Positions 57,891 to 64,000 of a stretch of DNA of 64,000 nucleotides are shown piece after piece (position 1 is the first letter of the stretch; every line of letters begins with the position of its first letter). Source of the stretch: Diphasiastrum complanatum (lineage: Eukaryota; Streptophyta; Lycopodiopsida; Lycopodiales; Lycopodiaceae); the NCBI GenBank assembly GCA_029204225.1, contig CM055100.1, forward strand, positions 13,565,352 through 13,629,351. The letters are read 5' to 3'. The position numbers and the translations under genes were made by a program. The notes below the pieces were generated by a model. It ran no database searches, had not been told where the DNA came from, and saw nothing but the letters and a program-made list of their open reading frames with translations.

Positions 57891-58228
57891 CTAGATGCTT
57901 GTTGTTGCGGCAACATAAATAACATATTGTTATGGAGATTCTACTTCATGATCATTACTATAATTCCATTGCTCGGTACCTCTGTAAAGTTCTGGTTCCA
58001 TCAAATTGGAGGAGTGGGGTGCTTTGGTGGGGCAGGTAAGGCTAATCGTTCCGGGTATCCAAGAGCAGATTGACGAGGTCTAGCTATTAGATTTCCTCCA
58101 TAATGTGGTTCTCAATATCCCATCTGGGCATACCGTTGTTGAATAATTTGAGGATTGAAGTTGCAAAAAGCAGTCTCATGATCAGACGAATTACACGAAT
58201 GATATATACTGATTTCCATTTGTTTTTT

Positions 58229-58468
58229 CTATTGAGGACACTCATTCACTGTGTGATTTCCCTTACAAATGGAACACCAGACATTTTCCCTGGTAGGAAA
58301 AATCTTTGCAATCTTCTCAGGTTCCTTGTTCACTTGTCCATGGAAATCTTCCAATGCTTTGATTTTCTCATCAAATTGCGACTGCAACCTTTCCATCAGT
58401 TTCTGCTGGTCCTTCCCCAGTTTGTCGAACTCATTGAGCATCATCTCTGCAATAGCATTGACATTCAT
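58229..58468 (-). pseudogene. Gypsy gag helical segment with first zinc knuckle
   Basis: A coiled helical stretch (NEFDKLGKDQQKLMERLQSQ) then CSICKGNHTVNEC, a CCHC knuckle. It lies between the capsid part (58655-59077) and the two distal knuckles. Spacing and strand support one gag gene broken by frameshifts. Confidence 0.7.
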
Positions 58469-58654
58469 TGATGGAATAGTGTCAGATGTCGTAGTGGTCT
58501 ACCCTGCTGTATAAGGCAACATATTGATATTCGGCTCATCATCTGAATCTTCATCCTTCTCTCGAATTGCATCGTCCATAGCGTTTTGCAAAATTGCGTA
58601 CTCATAATGGCGTTCCAGCTCACGTGTGATTCTTTTAGGTAGACCTGACAAAAA

Positions 58655-59077
58655 TCACATAATCATGGCATTCTCATTAATAAACTCAGGTTTGCACTCA
58701 AATCTGAGGCGTTTTACCCGTTCAATGTAATCTCGAACCATTTTCCACTTTCCCATTTTAATTTTACTTAAAAGTAGGAAAGGGTCTTCCATAAACTTTC
58801 GAGGTTTGAACCGTGTGATAAGGGCTCGTTTGACAATCTCCCAATCTGTACGTTCAGTTTCATCTTGATTATAGTACCAATCTTGTACTGCGCTTATTGG
58901 AAAGAGCTTAAGTTTATCTTGGAGAAAAACTTTGTCATAGACTTCACAAGATTCAAAATAGACCTGAAGAAATCTAACTGGATTTGTTAATTCATTGTAT
59001 TTGGGTAGATCCAAACGGGGTGCTCTCCTAACAATGATGGGATTGACTTCTTGAGGAGCACCTCCAACGATAGCCAT
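58655..59077 (-). pseudogene. Gypsy gag capsid domain, 5' part
   Basis: The ATG at 59077 opens 140 codons: MAIVGGAPQEVNPIIVRRAP, LPKYNELTNPVRFLQVYFES, DKLKLFPISAVQDWYYNQDE, WEIVKRALITRFKPRKFMED and MVRDYIERVKRLRF. This is the retrotrans_gag pattern. It is interrupted at 58655. Confidence 0.85.
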
Positions 59078-59257
59078 TTTTACAGATTAAATCAAGCAAA
59101 CAATGAGATTGGATATAGATTTTCAATCAGGAACTATCTTAGATTAGATCAGCTAGATCTCTTCCACTTGACAAGAATCAGATTCCTAGATCGTGAAAAA
59201 GATTCCTAAGATCGACCGATCGATGCTTCTCAAAATAAAAAATTCTCAGAATCAAAT

Positions 59258-59346
59258 TTATTGATTTTCTAATTATCAAATAACTATGTGATTATCGGGT
59301 TGGACTTACACATGCAGGGTGCCGAATCCCTCTCACTTATTAACTA
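59258..59346 (-). other. Gypsy leader block shared with the tail of element X
   Basis: About 89 bases, read on minus as AATAAGTGAGAGGG...CACCCTGC...GTAAGTCCAACCCGAT...AGTTATTTGATAATTAG. It is nearly identical to 40474-40562 and its duplicate at 42155-42243 on plus. It lies about 180 bases upstream of the gypsy gag ATG. A shared packaging or priming signal is possible. Confidence 0.7.
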
Positions 59347-59350
59347 GGGT

Positions 59351-60355
59351 TAGGGTTGCCTTGGGATCCGCAAACCCTCCAACACAATTCTTCAATTGCT
59401 TGTCTCTACACAAGAGTACTAACTCAAAACCCAAAGACACTAAGCTATAAATCTTTCAAACGGGTTGATCTTCTCCAAATAAAGCTCATCATCTTCATAT
59501 AATCCTAATTACATGAATCACTGGGTGAATTAGCTCTTTATTTCAGAGATCAAGGTGGTGAGAGTATTTTGAGAGATGGATTCATTGTGGAATGATTGTG
59601 AGTTGGTTGGTGAGTGTTCAAAGTTGTTTGTGGTTGATTGCCTATTAGTTGGTGCTGGTAACTATGGTGGGAAGGGTTGTTAGTATTGTAAATGTTACCT
59701 TGTTATTGGAAGTTGGTGTACTATTTGTTGATAATATTTACATTGCTTGCTTGCATAGTTGAGGGATGCGCTGGAGCATGTTTATTTGTGTGATCATTTG
59801 TAATTGCAGGTTGAGAGACATACACATGTGGGGAGTGAATGGATCGTTTACATCCCAATGATTAATGCTTGATTGTTTTTTGAAGTTAGAGTTGGTTTTT
59901 GAGTATTATGGGTTGTGAGGAGTGTTGAAGATTGTGTGATGAGTGTGTCGAGTGTTATGAGTTAATGGTTCATGCGATGTTTTGGTTAAGTATTAGGGAG
60001 AGTTGCTTGCCATGAGAGGTTGCATTATGTGAAATATGTGTTGTTTGTTCGGAATAACTGCAACTTTAGGGTTGAGAACTTTTTAAAGTAAGAGATGCTT
60101 TATTGCAAGTAAAGTTGATGTTGTTCGGAATTTAGTTTAGTAGTGATCAACTAGGCAAGTAGTCCGAATTTCTTTTGTTGTCACAACCATGTTTTCACAA
60201 GAAGTTTGATTCTATGGCAAATGTGATTCATACAACACATTCCTAAGTGGATTCGGAGCCTATTGGTGCTTTCTACACTCGCTGGACCTTGTGCTTCATC
60301 GCTGGTCCTGCATTTGCATCATTGGTGACCCATAATCAATGGAATTGCAACGCTA
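59351..60355. other. Non-coding interval, nothing recognised
   Basis: T/G-rich on plus (GTTGGTGAGTG-type words). No ORF with recognisable content, no LTR end identified although the gypsy 5' LTR should lie here. Confidence 0.5.
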
Positions 60356-60359
60356 GTTC

Positions 60360-60995
60360 GCTGTCCACAGCCTAGTAGCCATTCCAGCGGCCAACTACTA
60401 GTTTGCCAATGATCTGCAAACTTTATTTGTGGCCTCCTATTGTATTTCAGACCTACGACGATCTATTTGCAGCCTATTGTGTCCTGTCCATCGCTAGAAA
60501 TCACCAAAAATCAGAAGTTGTTTTTCCTCTGATCACTGTCCACAGCTTGCCAAGTCTGCCATAGGCCGTTGGAACCTATTTGTCTCTCTGCACCTTTGGG
60601 TTTTTGCTATTTCAACCTATATGCGGCCTATTTACTTAATTTTAGACCTGTGCCCTACATGTCTATGGCCAACCAGGGCCTGCCACATGGCCCTGCGACC
60701 TATCATGTCTGTCTGCGGCCTAATAACCCATGTCTACGAAGAAAAACAGACCCACAGTCTGTTTGCGGCCTGCCGCCATTTTCCCTGCTCTGTCTACGGC
60801 GAGTACACCCTGTTTGAGGCCCTGCACAGACTGTCTACGACCTATCTCAAGTTGTTTTTGCCTACAACCGCCTACTGTACTTGCCTACGACTTGCCATCA
60901 TCTCTAAACTCTGTCGGCAACCTGCCGCAGTCCGCAGTCTATTTACGGAGTGTGTTCTTTGTCTGTGGCTCTCTGTCAGGGTTTTCGGAAGTCTA
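60360..60995. repeat. Degenerate minisatellite with core CTGTCTACGGCCTG
   Basis: More than 20 variants of a 12-14 bp core (TGTCTGCGGCCT, TGTTTGCGGCCTG, TGTCTACGACCT, TGCCTACAACCG, TGTCCACAGCTTG) are spaced about 20-45 bases apart. Cys/Leu/Pro-rich frames (for example YVCLRPNNPCLR) derive from this and are not genes. Confidence 0.65.
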
Positions 60996-61442
60996 CACAC
61001 ACCATGGCACCTGTTCATCTGAGCGATTGATTCATCTAACTCACTACCTAGCAAAGGACAGAGGCAAAGAGACAATGCCAATGGATGAATCTCAACGGGG
61101 CTGCAACTCCTCCATCAATGGCTATTTGCCAGCGTTCGGAAAAGCCGACATTCCTTGAGAATGGAACCGGCAACTTTTTCAAAAAATCGACATGTGCTAA
61201 AATGCACAAGATTCAAAAGTCTTAAAAACTGGTTGCTTCAATAATATGCAGGTTTTAAGATGGTTTTGATATTTATTACACATCAATCTGCTTGAAACAT
61301 TTTGTATGCATAAGAGTAAATGCTCCCAATTTTTTGATGGCATAGGAAATTTTAGGATAATTTTTATAAAACATTGGATTTTTTAGAGCCTTTCTAACAT
61401 AGTGCCAGATTTATAAAGCATAGGATTCTAGGAGTATAGGAG

Positions 61443-61446
<4 letters not shown>

Positions 61447-61485
<39 letters not shown>
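61447..61485. repeat. (TA)n microsatellite
   Basis: About 39 bases of TA. The flanking 60996-61446 and 61486-61977 are AT-rich without recognised genes. Confidence 0.95.
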
Positions 61486-61489
<4 letters not shown>

Positions 61490-61977
61490 TATGTACACTT
61501 TTGCGCATGTGTATGGGTGCACGCATGCATCATCCTCCCTTCACTCATGCATGAGCTTTCTTTAACTGAAAAACTTGGGGAGGAGGATGCATGTATGGGG
61601 AAAGTGCATATCCCCATACATTTGCACATTGTGTGCATTGGGGGGTGGGCCCCAAAAAGATTTCTCACCCCTCCCTCCCAATCACTAAATTCAAATATCT
61701 TTCTCTAAATTCAAATATTTGAAGTTTGAAGTTAAGGTTTTATTTTCTTCACACACTTGATTGTGCTTTAAACTTTAGCCAATAATCTTTGTTATATGGC
61801 TTTCTTATTTATTTTGAATTACCAAAGTTTTATCCATAAATCATAAACGAAAAACCTAAAACTGCTTTTTTTTTTTTTTTTTCAATTTTTTCAAATCTCT
61901 ATCATGAATGTTTAACCACAAGCCCAAACTCACTATCTTTAACTCCAAAGGATCGAATTTTTCCAAATGATTGAAGG

Positions 61978-62170
61978 ACCTTTGTACTGTCAAGTCGAAT
62001 TTTTCAAAAGACTCGAATTTTTTTGATGATGAATTTTTCGAAAGACTCGATTTTATTTTCCCGAAAATTAGAATTTTTTCGAAGATTTCGAATTTTTTCG
62101 AAGGCTCAAATTTTTTCAAGGACGTTAATTTTTTCAAAGACTCGAATTTTTTCAAAGACTCAAATGTTTG
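61978..62170. repeat. Degenerate tandem repeat of about 17-22 bp, consensus AAAGACTCGAATTTTTTC
   Basis: Some nine variants (AAGTCGAATTTTTCAAAAG, AAAGACTCGAATTTTTTTG, CGAAGATTTCGAATTTTTTC, CAAAGACTCGAATTTTTTC). Lys/Phe-rich frames on both strands are artefacts. Confidence 0.8.
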
Positions 62171-63032
62171 ATATTCGAGATGCGAGATGTGCGAAATCGG
62201 CCATCATCCAAATCATCGGCCGCCACCTAAATCAGCCTCCATTGCTCGTCAACGACGGGCACTCTTTACTATATATATATATATATATATATATGTGTAT
62301 AAAACACATAATATAATCACAATATAATATATACACATAGTGTGATAATACATAATACATATTGAGTTTAAACTTATATATATATTATACATATTAATAT
62401 AATAATATATCATACTTTAAGTTTATTTTTTATATTATAATATTTATATTAAAGGTTATTGTACAAATATTACTGTCATAAAGTTAAAATTTATGGCAGA
62501 ACTTTATGACAGAAATTACGAATTTACGTGGTTATTAGTCTTGTTAACAACAACAACTGCATGCGAGGAGTCTTACTTGAAACATCCCCGTCGACGGTGA
62601 TTGAGATGTAAACAGTGTCAGAGAATAAGTTGGCCTGTTTTTTTGTTCAACTTTTTCGGAAAGTTCTCTCTCGAGAGATGGCTGACCCTTTGATCAACTT
62701 ATTATCTTTCCAAGAATGAGGTCGTAGAAGGTTTTGAGTACTTGGAAGACTTAAGATTCAAAGAGACTCAAAAGATGCTTTCAAGCCTTCAAGGATTTAT
62801 GCCTAGAGAGTAAGTTAGTAACTAAGCCAGTCGGTTTTTTCTAGGACTTGATCGTTATCTGATGTACAACCAGATTTAGATCTGTGAAAAGCTCTTCGTG
62901 ACAGTCTTCGTCTGTTATCCGTAGAATGGAAAAGGAGCTTTAATTTCATGGACGTTGAGAGAGGAAACAAACTGCTGGATCTGTTTTACTTTGGTACAGT
63001 CTCCATCTCCGTAACAAGGAGAGTCTGAGCCG
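62171..63032. other. AT-rich non-coding stretch
   Basis: (TA)n at about 62269-62294 and long AT-rich sequence to 62560. No coding region is recognised; short GC-richer words before 63033 do not match upstream Harbinger transposase motifs. Confidence 0.5.
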
Positions 63033-63306
63033 CTGAAAGGAAGGTGGAACACTGGAAATTCCTTCAGAAGCGCACGGAGTTGAAGCTACAAGAGCTGGCG
63101 CTGCCTGCAATTCTTGGTTCGTGCTGCCTGTTGCACAATGTTTGTGAGCTGCATAATGAGGGCTTTGATTTGGGTCTTATGTACGACATTGTTGATGATG
63201 TAATGTTCCCAGAGGCTGTAAGATGGTCACCTGTCACAATGCAGGCAAGAGATGCATAGCTCATAATCTTTTGCATAGTGGTCATGTTAGTACATCCTTT
63301 CTATGA
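63033..63306 (+). pseudogene. C-terminal relic of an ALP1/HARBI1-like (Harbinger-derived) nuclease gene
   Basis: LKGRW (63033-63047) is followed by 8 extra bases (AACACTGG, 63048-63055) that shift the frame, then KFLQKRTELKLQELALPAIL and GSCCLLHNVCELHNEGFDLG to MQARDA. One base is then missing before AHNLLHSGHVSTSFL and the stop at 63304-63306. This is the C-terminal end of plant DDE_Tnp_4 proteins such as ALP1-like nucleases. Two frameshifts and the absent upstream catalytic region make it a pseudogene. Confidence 0.8.
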
Positions 63307-64000
63307 TTGGCTTACATTTTACCCAAGCAAAATTTGGTTATTTCATTGCTAATTCTGGAAATTTAAGGGGAGTACTCAGTATACTATTTGAGAGTTCTTG
63401 CACATTGGTATGTCATTGTTTTGTGGTTTGTCCAATTTTATTGAACTTCTGTTGGACGACTCCAATTTTTTGCAGCTTACAGAAGCCGTTGAGTTCATGT
63501 AGAAATCTGGGACTCAATTTCATAGCTAGGAAAGGCGTGTCTGTGGCCCTTCTACTGTGAAAAGCCAGTTGCCTTGGAGGTGATTGGCATTACATGGCGG
63601 AAGGATCTTTTCCTCCATCGAGTGTTTTTGTAGCCTGCTACGATGTTTAGATCTGAAATTTGTTGTTTGTGAATTTTTATTACTTTTAACCCTTTTCTTA
63701 TCATTTCAAGATGTGTTCATGCATGTGGTTTCATCGTCTATGGAAGTGTTTGACGGTTTGACCTCTCTTTATTTGGTTTTTTTTAGCTTCTTGTTATCGA
63801 GTTAGTTCTTTGCTAACTAGTTAGCAGAAGTATTGTATGATAAAGCTGTCATTCTGTATGGAGGTCAACTAGGATTAATGCCTTAGAAAGGGTACTAAAT
63901 TAGCATATTCCAAACATATTGACGCATTAATGAATGCAACTGTTGCTTTCTTTTCCAATAGTTGCAAGAGGCAGTTTCTTTTACGTACGTTACAAAAAGA
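63307..64000. other. Downstream non-coding sequence
   Basis: T-rich sequence of 3'-UTR or intergenic character. Short leucine/phenylalanine frames only; no recognised gene to the right edge. Confidence 0.5.

Larger units (their letters stand above)
54816..59350 (-). mobile_element. Degenerate Ty3/gypsy element (gag, zinc knuckles, protease, RT)
   Basis: Minus-strand order from the right: leader 59350-59078, gag 59077-58655, knuckle region 58468-57719, spacer, protease about 57112-56852, long linker, RT about 55660-54816. Each part is in its own broken frame. RNase H, integrase and the 3' LTR are missing: sequence left of 54816 belongs to other elements. The 5' LTR is not delimited. Confidence 0.8.

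Noticed and set aside
60569-61158. Cys/Leu/Pro-rich ORFs
   Set aside because: They follow the CTGTCTACGGCCTG minisatellite, overlap in several frames, and match nothing.

Overview
The window is a gene-poor, retrotransposon-packed stretch of a land-plant nuclear genome. The plant origin rests on an F-box/SNF2/CW-finger protein of the Arabidopsis At3g54460 type at the left edge, Ty1/copia and Ty3/gypsy elements with the plant primer-binding site TGGTATCAGAGC, a Mutator/Ulp1 remnant, and an ALP1/HARBI1-like relic at the right edge. Spliceosomal introns are visible and long (GA)n, (TA)n and (CT)n arrays are common. I cannot name the species; the nesting and low gene density suggest a large genome.

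Layout. 1-3.1 kb: the only host gene that looks intact (minus strand, cut by the left edge). 3.1-4.3 kb: its upstream region, a fold-back element and microsatellites. 4.9-14.6 kb: degenerate copia and gypsy-like pieces, partly in tandem through a shared LTR. 14.7-19.2 kb: gypsy-like LTR remnant, microsatellites, a cluster of palindromes built on GGTCTCCACC, and minisatellites. 19.2-22.7 kb: nothing I can assign. 22.7-26.6 kb: gypsy gag pieces in opposite orientations and a different copia lineage. 26.6-36.4 kb: a probable Mutator-like element with a MudrA-like 5' piece on plus and, converging on minus, an Ulp1-like protease gene preceded by a histone-H3-fold ORF. It is split by a recent full-length copia element (27667-34178, 655-bp LTRs, TSD TAAAG). 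36.5-52.7 kb: two diverged copies of an unrecognised coiled-coil element ('X'). X1 is split by a solo LTR; X2 is inserted inside a non-autonomous copia element. A 1.7-kb tandem duplication carries an X end plus an LTR. 52.7-59.4 kb: an unassigned segment, an LTR relic and a minus-strand gypsy gag-pro-RT relic. 59.4-64 kb: minisatellites and a Harbinger-derived relic.

How parts relate. One copia family dominates (LTR about 650 bp, TGTGA...TCACA ends, coding tail ending VEEGV at the polypurine tract). An autonomous-type member sits at 27.7-34.2 kb. At least three non-autonomous members have most of pol replaced by a shared filler reading frame. The most unusual items are the divergent, CENH3-like histone H3 ORF beside an Ulp1 protease in a transposon context, the X family, the filler frame, and the palindrome cluster at 15.5-17 kb.
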